A DNA stretch of 64,000 nucleotides, from assembly GCF_910592395.1 (NCBI RefSeq), contig NC_088311.1:2916501-2980500 (forward strand). Direction: 5' to 3'. A program made the translations under genes and the position numbers. Shown piece after piece: positions 53,897 to 64,000 of this stretch; position 1 is the first letter of the stretch, and each line of letters opens with the position of its first letter. This DNA is from Lineus longissimus. Taxonomy: Eukaryota; Nemertea; Pilidiophora; Heteronemertea; Lineidae. Under the pieces are notes generated by a model. It was not told where the DNA came from, did no database searches, and saw nothing but the letters and a program-made list of their open reading frames with translations.

Positions 53897-56169
53897 ATGG
53901 CTGCAGTGAACATCAAGCTCAACCCCTTGGGAGTTTTTCTCATACTTTTAGGGATCAGCTGTGTCGTATTTTATGCCATGGGTGGCATGAAGTGGTTCCA
54001 GTCAGAACAGAAAGTCAGCATGAAACAGTTGCTGGCGGTTGGCATCGACCTCGCAAAGAGAGGAGGCCTGAGAGTAAAGGAAATTCGGGAGAGTAATCGT
54101 TTGAATGAAAAAACAAAAGGCTTGACTGAAGAGGGGGCTAAGGAGTTGAAGACAGAGGGTGACATGCAGTCCCATAGGGCTATTGTTTATGGATTTGCGA
54201 AAGCATTTCCAGGTCTGAAGGTAGCTGCACTCGCAAAATATACTTATAAAAGTAGTACTAGTAGGCCTAAAGTAGGTCCTAAAGAAATTGCAAGAAACAA
54301 CCAAACCTCCCGATGCTGATCATGCTGCATGCCATTGCCACCATTGGTAGGCTTTGTTGCTGTCATGATTTTGTGTCATGTCAGTAGTAAAAATGGGCGA
54401 AAAAGATGATTGTGTGAGCTGTAAAATCTGCTGATACAGATACATTTGAACCATGCACTGTCGCCAGTGTCGGTGTCTGATTTATTGAGAGGCTTCCTTG
54501 AAAATAAAATATAACATTCATGTTCGATATGTACCGTAACTAACCAAAATTTTAACAATTGCAGGTGATCTCTGAAGAACATGAAAGAAAGCCTGTTGAT
54601 TTCAAAAGTATCCCTGATCCAACCAAGCAATTAGATGAAGTTGATGCAGTTGTTGGAAGTGACCAGATGGTACCAATGAAAGATATCACTGTCTGGATTG
54701 ATCCACTTGATGCAACACAGGAGTATACTGGTAATAATCCATTGTCACCTCCGGGCCAGAATGCACTGATATACCATTTGAAAAGATTATATAACTGTAA
54801 GAGACATAGAGATTTTCAAATCTGTATCAGTATTTCGTGTTTCATTAATTTCTTGGTTTATGTTGAGGCTGTTTAAGTGTTTCTGTTCACAGGATAAATA
54901 TTTATTCTGGATTCATCCTTGAGTTGCCATGCTAGAGTGCTCAATTTAATTCATTTAAAACATTGCAGTCCATCTCTCAACACTCGGAGGTATTTACATC
55001 TCTACTTACTGTTATTCAGGCAATCAAAAGCACTGGCTTTATGGGTCTTCTGAAACCAGTTCTAGTCTCAAAGTTCAATTTATTGTTCCCTTTACATTGC
55101 AGAGGACCTGACACATTTTGTTACTACCATGGTGTGTGTAGCTGTTAAAGGTGTTCCAATGATTGGGGTCATCCATCAGCCTTTCTTGAAAGAAACAGGT
55201 GTGCATGTAATCATCCTATTATTTGGGGAAAGAGAGACTTTAGAATCTATTGATGGGCTTGGGAGTGCATAATGTTAGCCTGGATCTTGGCCAGGGCTAG
55301 CGCCTTGTTATATGAGCCTGTATGTATATAAACACACTGAACAAGAGATTGATGTTAACCCTTCCTAAGACATATCTTGACAAAGTGGGAAAGAACCGTC
55401 AAAATGTTATTGCAATGAAAAATGCAGCTATCATCTGTCCATTTGCAGTAAGATGAGATATTCTAATACTGTACTGAACTGAAACAGTTATCATTTAACA
55501 GTTCTATTTCTCTCTCCTCAGCATGGGCTTGGGTTGGCTACGGATTTGCAAAGTCATTGAAGGTTGCTAAGAAAGAGGACCGAAAAGACTCGGATCCCTA
55601 CAAGATAATTGTGTCTCGCTCACATGCTGGGGAAGTGAAGGCTGCAGCCACAGAATCTTTTGGAGCAAGCACCATTGTCATTCCTGCTGGTGGAGCAGGT
55701 AAGTTAAGGATAATCTTAATCTGGACCAGTTACAACATCGTAGCTACATTAAAATCATGTTTTAGTGAGATCTAGATTACTGCTCTTCATAAGCTACATA
55801 AAAAAAATCACCAAATGCAGTCACTTCTGTTATTCGACTACCTTGCAATTCATGTTTTCACTTTCAGGCTATAAGACCTTGGCTGTAATCAAGGGGGAAG
55901 CAGATGCCTACATTCACACAACATTGATCAAGAAATGGGACATCTGTGCGGGGAACGCTCTTCTCCATGCTGTGGGTGGCCACATGACAACACTTGATGG
56001 GACGTACATTGACTACAGCAGTAACCTTAGTGAGAAGAATGATAAGGGTCTATTAGCAAGTCTCTACGGTTACAGCACCTACCGAACGAAATTAGCTAGC
56101 ATTGCTGAAAAAATGAAAAAAAAGGAAAAACCGAAGGAAGCAACAAAGGAAGCAGTCAAGGTTTTGTGA
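53897..56169 (+). CDS. BPNT2: Golgi-resident adenosine 3',5'-bisphosphate 3'-phosphatase
   Basis: Exons 53897-54220, 54565-54730, 55103-55198, 55522-55698 and 55868-56169 join with consistent phases into a 354-residue protein (human BPNT2/IMPAD1 is 359). Residues ~9-29 ([20 protein letters not shown]) form a signal anchor for the Golgi membrane. The metal-binding signature of lithium-sensitive inositol-phosphatase-like enzymes is present: EEH early in exon 2, [12 protein letters not shown], and [19 protein letters not shown] in exon 5. The family hydrolyses 3'-phosphoadenosine 5'-phosphate, the by-product of sulfation of glycans in the Golgi lumen. The C-terminus is unusually lysine-rich ([17 protein letters not shown]). 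No defect is visible, and every core block of the family is intact. Confidence 0.97.
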
Positions 56170-59100
56170 TGCTTTAAACTATTTTTTTCAAACATTCCAA
56201 GTATTTCCTTCTTTTACCTTTATTTGGCCATCTCCGGTTTTCTACTTTTCCCTCACAGAAATAAATTTCCTTTTTTGATAGGGATTTTATTAAATCAAGA
56301 TTTTTTAATCGCCCAATTCAGGCATCCTTGGAAACTTTTGGGGCTTGATGGGATATGTATAGTGGGAACTCGTCCTTCTTAGCTTGCTGATTGGGAGACT
56401 AGTATTAGGATGAGATTGTTTCTCTTCTAAAAGTTCTACACTATTTTCTGTAAACGATCATTTCTCTATGAGGAAAACTATATCAGGCATGTCTGTGAGA
56501 TTTTTTGCTCATCATGGGCTGATGAAGTAATATCTCGGTGACCATCCTAAAAGTCATGCTGACTTGCAGGTTATCACAGTGATTTTAACTTACAATGAGT
56601 TTCAATTCATGACCATATCTGTGCAGCACACCCAACTCATAATTTCCTTCAGCAGTGAAAGAAACACCCATGGCCATGTAAGGCATATTATATGTAGAAG
56701 AATCTCATTTTTCCACATGAAAAAGCAATACAATTGTCACTATTTATGATCATCGCTGTTTCCTCTACCACGATCTTCCTTTTTCTTATATATCCATTAC
56801 ATGGCCTGCAGTAGAGCACCAGTTGGTCATGTCTTTTCAAGAACCTGCGCATAGGCTTGCTTCTCACTTGTGTGTATTTATAGAGTGAGTTCAGAGCAAC
56901 AGTTATCTGAATCTCAAGATCTGTACCAACCCTATAGGTGTTAGATATGAAACTGAGGAATAGATTTTCTTATAAGTAAGAATTTCTTCACAACCTTAAA
57001 AATCATGATTAACTGGATAGTGACAATTTCTAATACTCCACATTTTTGACACAAATCACATTCGATTGAATCGTATACTGGTACATATGTAAATATTAGC
57101 AAAATTATGTACATGTAGATTACCACTGATTGTAAATGAGATGAGCATGATCATTTTCAATGAGATTAATGTTCAAATGTACTGTAAAATCGGTCAGGGG
57201 CTGGCATCACTTTCCAGATGGCTGCACCACTTCTATTTTACCTTACAGGATAGTATTAGTAAATTGCAAGCCATTTAAAGGTCTCAAAGACAAAGGGTAG
57301 CATGGACCTTCAGACTAAATTTACTGTAAATATGATCAAAATGACGTTGCTGAATTCATCTGATTCATTACTGTATTATCTCATCGTTGAAATTCTAGTG
57401 AGTTGCTTCTGAATTTTTTCTAGTCAGTTGAATATTCATGATGTTAGTTAGAAAAAATCACTGAGGACATTCCAAAATTATCTCCGTTTGACACAGAATT
57501 GTGGTATTGAAATAATTATAAATTACTTCCATACCAATATAGAATATATTTTCTTTTCTGACTAACTTATTATGTAGACTTTGCATATTCTTTTAAAACC
57601 TGCTCAAGGTTCAGGTACATGTATTGTGCCTAGCCAAATATTCAGCAACAATGCATTGAAAAAATATGTATATATTTTTTCATCACTGTGTTGTAAGGAT
57701 TTGAGGATTAGTCCTTGATCTCTGGAAATTTAAACTACAGTGTAACCTCCCTTGGTGGACATTTCTACTAACAGGGCGCCCTCCCAGTATTAGTTTGAAG
57801 AATGTCTCATGGAGAAATTCCACTGTGGTCTGTAGTTATCTAGCGACAAATATTGTTGTTACAAATTTGCAAGGTTTAAAAAATTCTTGAACTACTCGTA
57901 AATAATGGTGTGTGATGAACAGAAATGACGCTTATCAGTTTTTGATTGAAAATACCATAACTTGTTGTTGTCTTGGCCTATTGGAACCCTAAGACCTCAT
58001 TGCTTTCCTGGCTGAGACAACCACTCCTGTGATATTTCCACTAAAAAACAGACTGGTGTGGTTTTGTATTGTATCTGTAGTTACAGCACTCTTGTACATG
58101 TACATAGCTTGTAATTTATATTATGAAATCGTCGTCACAGTGTATTATAAGTATGTAAAATTTTTTGTAACTGCTTGCGAAACAATTGTCTACTTATGGT
58201 CAAGTTGCAAAAGAAATGATGTTTGCCATTTTTACATATTGTTCAAAATCAGGAATTTGAACTCAAATTTGAGAATTTCAACAATGCTGTCATTTGGTTA
58301 TGCATCCCTAGTCCTGTCACATGTTTACACAAAATAACAGAGATGTTAATTTTGGATTACCTGTGGATGAACCACACCTTTCAAGTGGGAGTGACCACTC
58401 TCCTAGCATGAAATTTGTGATTGGGTCTACAATATCACAAAATATAATTTGATATGGTGAGAAAACAACTTTATTTCAAATATATGTCATTGGAGTACAT
58501 GTAATGTAGCTCTTGAACTGGTTTTCTAGTTGTTCACAGAGAAGTTGTGATTTCTTGAGAAGGCTACTGTCTTATATTGGACCTCAGGCTCATTTTATTA
58601 GCGAACTAAATCGAAATCTGTCAGTGGACATGGTATTAAAATGTCATATGTCTGGTCTCTTCTTATTTCTATACAATAGCTTTGTAGAAAGCATGATTTT
58701 ATATGAAATAAAATATTTACATAAATTTGTGCTTCATTCTTGTTTAATTGCTAACAATTGATTAGCCTCTTCGGATAGATTTCACTATATCAGGCCCAGT
58801 CTTAAAACCTGATCTGGAGAAGTTTCCCTCCACTGTGCTTGGAAAATTTCAGTGAATTTGGAAGTTGGAGCTCAAGTAAAGTCTGCACGTCTTCTCTCAG
58901 GCTGACAAAATGGACTGCTCTGCAAGACTACCTGCATTAATGTTTGGAAGTGTTTTTTGCCAATACGTGCTAATTGACTCCCTGGGCAGCCCATCGCGTC
59001 ATGCTAAAAACTTAAAGGGACAATAGAGGCAGCAACTTGGCAGGCAAGATAAAGTTACACAAAGTCACCAATAGGGGTCCCTCTCATCTCACAGTACGTC

Positions 59101-59261
59101 GAAATGATTCACGCTTGTACGAGGAATGTATTTAGTGCTAAATCTGACATGACCAAGGGCCCTTACTGTGTAAATTAATCAAATTAGCCTATAGTCCCTA
59201 TTTGCCTATAGTCCCCCTTTAAGACTGCCACACGTGCACATTCGTTTTTCCCGCGTAATGT
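56170..59261. other. BPNT2 3' UTR and BPNT2-DNAJC21 intergenic DNA
   Basis: No convincing exon. Candidate plus-strand polyadenylation signals are AAATAAAT near 56260 and AATAAA at 58707-58712. The sequence between them is A+T-rich with no obvious repeat. The last few hundred bases should contain the DNAJC21 promoter. Confidence 0.45.
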
Positions 59262-59345
59262 ACTAATGGTGGCGTCACCTTTTATTACTGGAGGAACTCC
59301 GACATCCCCCGATGTGCACATCGAGGATGTAACCGATCGCAAAAG
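59262..59345 (+). promoter_or_regulatory. DNAJC21 leader shared with UBE2W
   Basis: Starts CTAATGGTGGCGTCACCT and continues with GGAACTCCGACATCCC, CGATGTGCACATCGA and GGATGTAACCGATCGCA. It is the counterpart of 52861-52954 on the other strand. The frame from the ATG at 59266 runs without a stop into the DNAJC21 J domain. Confidence 0.7.
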
Positions 59346-59421
59346 TTTCACATGCATTGCCATTGGAAAATCAGCTGTGATAAAAGTCGAATCTTTCAAT
59401 ATGTCTCCGCCCAAAGGCCCT

Positions 59422-61558
59422 ATGAAATGTTACTATGAGGTCCTCAATGTTGAAAGAGATGCTGGAGAAGATGAGTTTAAAAAATCATACCGAAAACTTG
59501 CTCTAAAATGGCATCCAGGTTGGCAGTAATTTTCTGTAGATTTCTTCTCTTCAGACTCTTGCGACTTGTGCAAATCTGTCATGCATCATGATCATCATGA
59601 TCATGGCATTTGTACATCTGACATAACTGATTGATAACATTGTGTAGGCTTATTATGATCGCAAGATGCCAACCTTGGTGGGAGAACCACCCGCCACACT
59701 GAGACATACCTGAAACACTACTGCAGCACCCACCAGATTCAAAAACCAGTCTAAAACCTTCAGATTTAATCATCACTAACAAAATAAGCAAAGCAGGCCA
59801 TTTGACCACAGGCACATTCATTATAGTGTCACAGTTTATAGTACCATGTAGAAATGTGGTTGAAGAGGGCAAACTGAAGAAACACGGGTCATAAAGGCCA
59901 AACGTTAAAATCACCAGACCAATGTCCAAGGAAGCGTTGCGTTGACAATTGATGGAATAATTTCTGTGTTCTTGACTTTCCCTCCTTAATCGCGTGGACT
60001 GGTATAACATTCGTATGTCTTTTACTCCAGATAAAAACCTAGATAACCAAGATGAAGCCAGTGAACAGTTTCGCCTGATCCAGCAGGCGTATGATGTTTT
60101 GATGGATCGCCATGAAAGGGCTTGGTATGATAAGCACCGAGAAGAAATCTTAAGAGGAGGTTCGTATTTTGCCACGCAGACTTAACAGCTTGGACCAACC
60201 TTTTTGTAATGTAAAACTGCTGTCGGGATACTTAGCATTGCGTTTCCATCTATAAGTCAATATGAAACCTCTTTACTTGATAGTCATCATCAGATATCCC
60301 CTGAGTGATATGAGCTTAATAAGTTACTTTGAAGAAGGGAGTGTACATGCATGACATGCAGAATTGGTAAATAACTTTGCTCCAAGAATCAAGTGCTTCA
60401 GATGAGATGTTTTTCAGACTTATGTTTGAGCAGAGCTATTACATTTCTTATTTTGTTGCTCTGGAATTACTACAGTATCTCTTAATAATTACAACTCACC
60501 TTTTCAGGTTGCGGTTTCGGAGACAACTACCAGGACAACAGTCTGAATATTTTCCAGTATTTTACAGCTGCCTGTTATTCTGGGTATGGCGATGATGAAG
60601 ATGTACGTATTTTACTTTTATACTGAAGATGATATTTTTACTAGGATGCAGAAAATGTAAATTCCAAACATTGTCCGGAGATGAGTAGGAGATAAGAAAA
60701 CTGAAGAATGAGGAAACAGATTTCCTTTATTTTATTAGTCTTCACTTGACCTTACAAACAGTGGTTACAGTTTTAAACTCATCTTTGATGTAGTGTTACT
60801 GACCCATTCAGAATTCAGCATCTCCTAGGTAGGTAATGGGAAGTACGATTTATCGTGAAGGTCTCTCTGTTCATGCCTATTGTGTTGATTTGAGTCTGTC
60901 GCCAATTCTGCAATGGTACGAGTAATCCAGTCGATCACATGAAGGCTAAAATCAATATTCAAGTGTGTACTGGCCAGTTTTGTTCAGGAGCTGTGTCTTC
61001 AAAGCTTGCTCAATCTTCCTTCCAGGGCTTCTACGCTACATACAGAGAAGTCTTTAAAAAATTGTCAGCTGAAGACTATGAGTTCATGGATGATGAGGAT
61101 TCGGACTACAACTTCCCTGATTTCGGAGCTTCACAGAGTTCATATGAAGAAGTGGTCCATGATTTTTATTCCTTCTGGGAAAGTTTCTGCACATCTAAAT
61201 CGTTTGCGTGGAAAGATGAGTTTGACACTAGAGAAGCTCCCAACAGAAGGGTTCGGAGGCTTATGGAGGCTGAGAACAAAAAGCTACGGGATGCAGCAAA
61301 GAAGGAAAGAAATGCAGAAATAAGGGTAGGCCAAACTTATGAACAGCACTTTTTTATGATAAAAATATCTGTTGAGGTAGTTTTTGGCCACTACAATGTT
61401 GCTTGTAAGGACATGAAATTCGAAAGGGACATTTGATGTACTTTTTTTCATTACGAATGGCAATTTGACTTTCCACCCCAAGGTACTACCTCTCTGCTTC
61501 ACTTTTTAGCTCACCTCTTAGCAGAGGTGAGCTTATCCCATACCGTGGCGTCCGTCGT

Positions 61559-61596
<38 letters not shown>

Positions 61597-63804
61597 CGTC
61601 GTCCGTTAGCAGGGCACGTTTCGTAACTGTTAGAGCTATTGAGTTGAAACTTGGTACACATGTACCCTTATGTAATGACACCTTGGAGACCAAGTTTCGG
61701 TCCGATTCGTTTCATGGTTTGGCCACCAGGGGGCCAAACGTTAAAAGTGAAAATATGCAATATCTCCCTTAATAGTAGTCGGGAAATTTTGAAAAAAATA
61801 TGGTAGGTACTTCTAGCAAAGGTGCATCATATATCCTCCGGGTTTTTGATTTGACCTCCTTTTCAAGGTCACAGAGGTCAAATGGTGTAAATTGGCCGTT
61901 AGGATGTAACGATGGCACGTTTCTAAATTGCAATGACTATTGATACCAAATTTGGTACACATTTACCCCTTAGTCAGGTGATCTCAGGGACCGAAGTTTG
62001 GTCCAATATGATTCACCACTTGACCACCAGGGGGCAAAATCCAAAAACCTTAAAAATGTGATTATTCCTTAACTTCTTGCCCGATTGCCACCAATTTGAT
62101 ATCATGGGTACATCTTACCACCATACAGTATATGTCACACAGGTTTTTAATTTGACCTTCTTGTCAAGGTCACAGAGGTCAAATGGCGTAAATTCGCCGT
62201 CAGGCCGTAACTATGGCACGTTTCTTAACTGCAATGACTATTGATCACAAATTAAGTACACATGTACCCCTTGGTCAGGTGATCTTAGGTACCGAAGTTT
62301 GGTGCGATCTGATTTGCCGTTTGGCCTCTAGGGAGGGGGCCAAATCCTAAATTCTTCAAAATGCCATTATTCCTAGTAATGACTTGCCCGATTGGCACCA
62401 ATTTTATATCATAGGTACATCTAATTCTAACAACCATTCAATGTGTCACCCGGGTCTTCTTTGATTTGACCTACTTTTCAAGGTCACAGAGGTCGAATGT
62501 ACTGTAAATTGGCCATTTTGGGGAAATTGTAATTGCTTGGACCTACATCAAACCTAACACTACATGACACAATACCATGCTCTTTATCCATCTTTCCTCC
62601 ACATGAGGTGAGCACAATGGCCCTGGCCATTTCATTTGCATAACCTTTCAATTTATCTAATTTTATGCAATCGATCTTTTCTATTTTCTTTCCAGAATTT
62701 AGTTGCCTTTATAAAGAAAAGGGATAGACGTGTTCAAGCTCATAAAGTAAGTTTTCAGTCTTTGCTAAGCGTTTAGACAGTGTAATGCCATGATGTTTAC
62801 TTGACTTGTATTAGTCAAGGCATGTTTTTCAGTATTTTTTTTCATTCCCTCTTTATATGACCTAGAATATGACTCCATTGTACTTTTAATTTCAGAAAAA
62901 GCTTGAAGAACGCATTGCTGTAATTGCCAAGCAGGATGCAGAAAGGAAAGAAAAACAGAAAAAAGAGCGAATAAAGTAAGAAATGAGACAAAACATCTCA
63001 CACTCACTTCAGCAAGTTGACATGCCTGTGTCAGTCATGCCACCACATCACTCCTGACCACGTCCCTCCGGTGCTGGGCTGTCTCGAGCATCTCTATCGC
63101 AACTTAAACACTCGCTCCATCGTGAGGTTGACGTTCATCAAGCATGTCCAGTAACATTGTGGCATGATGAAACTTATAGTTTCCCATTTCCAACCTCTTG
63201 ATGCAATCATTTAATATGTGATAGTGGACAAGAATTGTTTAAACCTCTGTTGTTCCATTGTAAATTCGAAATCAAATCATATTCTCTGTGCCTTCAATGT
63301 TGTAGCAAACATAAACAAGAATATTTCATTCGTTGATGCGGGTACCTATATTTCAGAAAATATGAAAGCTACCAGGAGACTGAGTGGTCAGCCATGTCCC
63401 AGCTTGAAAAAGAACTACAGAACATGGAGGCTCATTTTGATGAACAGTTTGGAGATGAGGCTGTGGAATTTGGTTAGTAGATAGACTTACTGGTCCTGTA
63501 TTCTTTACCATTATTCCGCATAAACTAGATTCTCTGTCTTTCACAGCTCATGAAATTTATGCACAAGTAGATGGTAGGGCCTTAAGATTGACTCTTAAGT
63601 TATAACCAACTTTCAAACTAGCCATAGAATCAATGAGTAGATGCTGGTTGATCTATTTTGGAAAATTGCTGTACAATTTTGTAAATTTAAATGTATTGTT
63701 TCTTTTGTAGGAAGTGGTGCTTCAGAAGAGGAAGATGAGGAGGAAGTGTACTATGATGACATGTTCTGTGTCGCTTGCAATAAAACATTCAAAACAGAGA
63801 AAGC
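59422..63804 (+). CDS. DNAJC21: DnaJ homolog subfamily C member 21, 3'-partial
   Basis: Exons: 59422-59518, 60031-60159, 60508-60602, 61026-61325, 62696-62746, 62896-62975, 63357-63472 and 63711-63804, continuing past the window. The start MKCYYEVL matches the family; in-frame ATGs at 59401 and 59266 would add 7 or 52 residues. The N-terminal J domain carries the HPD tripeptide, split by intron 1 (WHP, then DKNLDN). It is followed by AYDVL...ERAWYD, the YSGYGDDE block, the [13 protein letters not shown] region with an acidic stretch, [15 protein letters not shown], then charged coiled coil ([11 protein letters not shown]). An acidic segment precedes the first C2H2 finger ([15 protein letters not shown]), which is cut by the window. 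DNAJC21 is an Hsp70 co-chaperone tied to rRNA processing and 60S ribosome maturation (yeast Jjj1). Nothing looks broken. Confidence 0.97.
61505..62640. repeat. Intronic dispersed repeat: (GTC)n plus three ~300-bp units
   Basis: A GTC/CGTC-rich microsatellite at 61547-61608 is followed by about three diverged ~300-bp units. They share the words TTTGGTACACAT, CACCAGGGGGC, CAAGGTCACAGAGGTC, GTAAATTGGCCGT and GATGGCACGTTTCT. The block is framed by GCAGAGGTGAGCTTA at the left and CATGAGGTGAGCACAATGG at the right. It lies in the DNAJC21 intron between 61325 and 62696 and probably represents a widespread repeat family of this genome. Confidence 0.8.
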
Positions 63805-64000
63805 GTAAGTCAACTTCCAGCTTTGGTACGGTTCTTTGACCCTGCAGGTTTTCTTCATATTTGTCTGATTGTTGCCAGACCACAAAGTCAAATCTCCCTG
63901 TGGCCTCTTGTACTACAAGTATCTACAGCTTAGATCTTTCTGCTCATCAGACCATCTGAGCTGGCCCCGGTGAATCGGATGACGTAACTCAGGTAAACCC

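Noticed and set aside
59579-60175. 198-aa minus-strand frame
   Set aside because: It is antisense to DNAJC21 exon 2 and its flanking intron, with no recognisable domain.
61511-61772. Arginine-rich frames on both strands in a DNAJC21 intron
   Set aside because: They are translations of the GTC/CGTC microsatellite and adjoining dispersed repeat.

Overview
The window is animal nuclear DNA, not prokaryotic. Genes are split into many short exons with GT/AG splice sites, intergenic DNA is A+T rich with frequent TACATGTA words, and dispersed, tandem and fold-back repeats are abundant. The repeat style (TACATGTA and TAGGCCTA words, tRNA- and 5S-derived repeats) suggests a marine invertebrate such as a lancelet, echinoderm, hemichordate or lophotrochozoan; the phylum cannot be fixed from sequence alone.

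Layout. (1) 1-9259, minus: 5' part of a large DUF4062-NACHT-TPR (STAND ATPase) gene whose 3' end lies outside the window. (2) 9988-21263: satellite array of ~888-bp monomers, most of it in a 4-monomer higher-order repeat of 3558 bp; each monomer carries a tRNA-like module. (3) 21264-34200: a 12,937-bp segment bounded by imperfect ~60-bp inverted repeats and a 7-bp direct repeat, inserted into that array. Removing it with one copy of the direct repeat restores the exact 888-bp spacing and the expected monomer type. It carries a small intact-looking chromodomain gene (plus), a truncated Tc1 copy, a decayed minus-strand gene resembling KDZ-transposase/CxC-cluster proteins, and several fold-back elements. 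(4) 34201-38319: the array continues. (5) 38320-46830: a tandem duplication, giving spacer S1, a homogeneous third array, and spacer S2. (6) 46831-64000: three conserved housekeeping genes. These are UBE2W (minus), BPNT2/IMPAD1 (plus, head-to-head with UBE2W) and DNAJC21 (plus, 3' end cut by the window).

The conserved genes act in N-terminal ubiquitination (UBE2W), Golgi hydrolysis of 3'-phosphoadenosine 5'-phosphate (BPNT2) and ribosome/RNA-linked co-chaperone work (DNAJC21). They look like ordinary neighbours rather than a pathway. UBE2W and DNAJC21 share an ~85-95 bp leader that is open and in frame with both proteins, which is unexpected. The best candidates for something new are the large inverted-repeat-bounded element carrying a chromodomain gene inside a tRNA-like satellite, and the shared leader.
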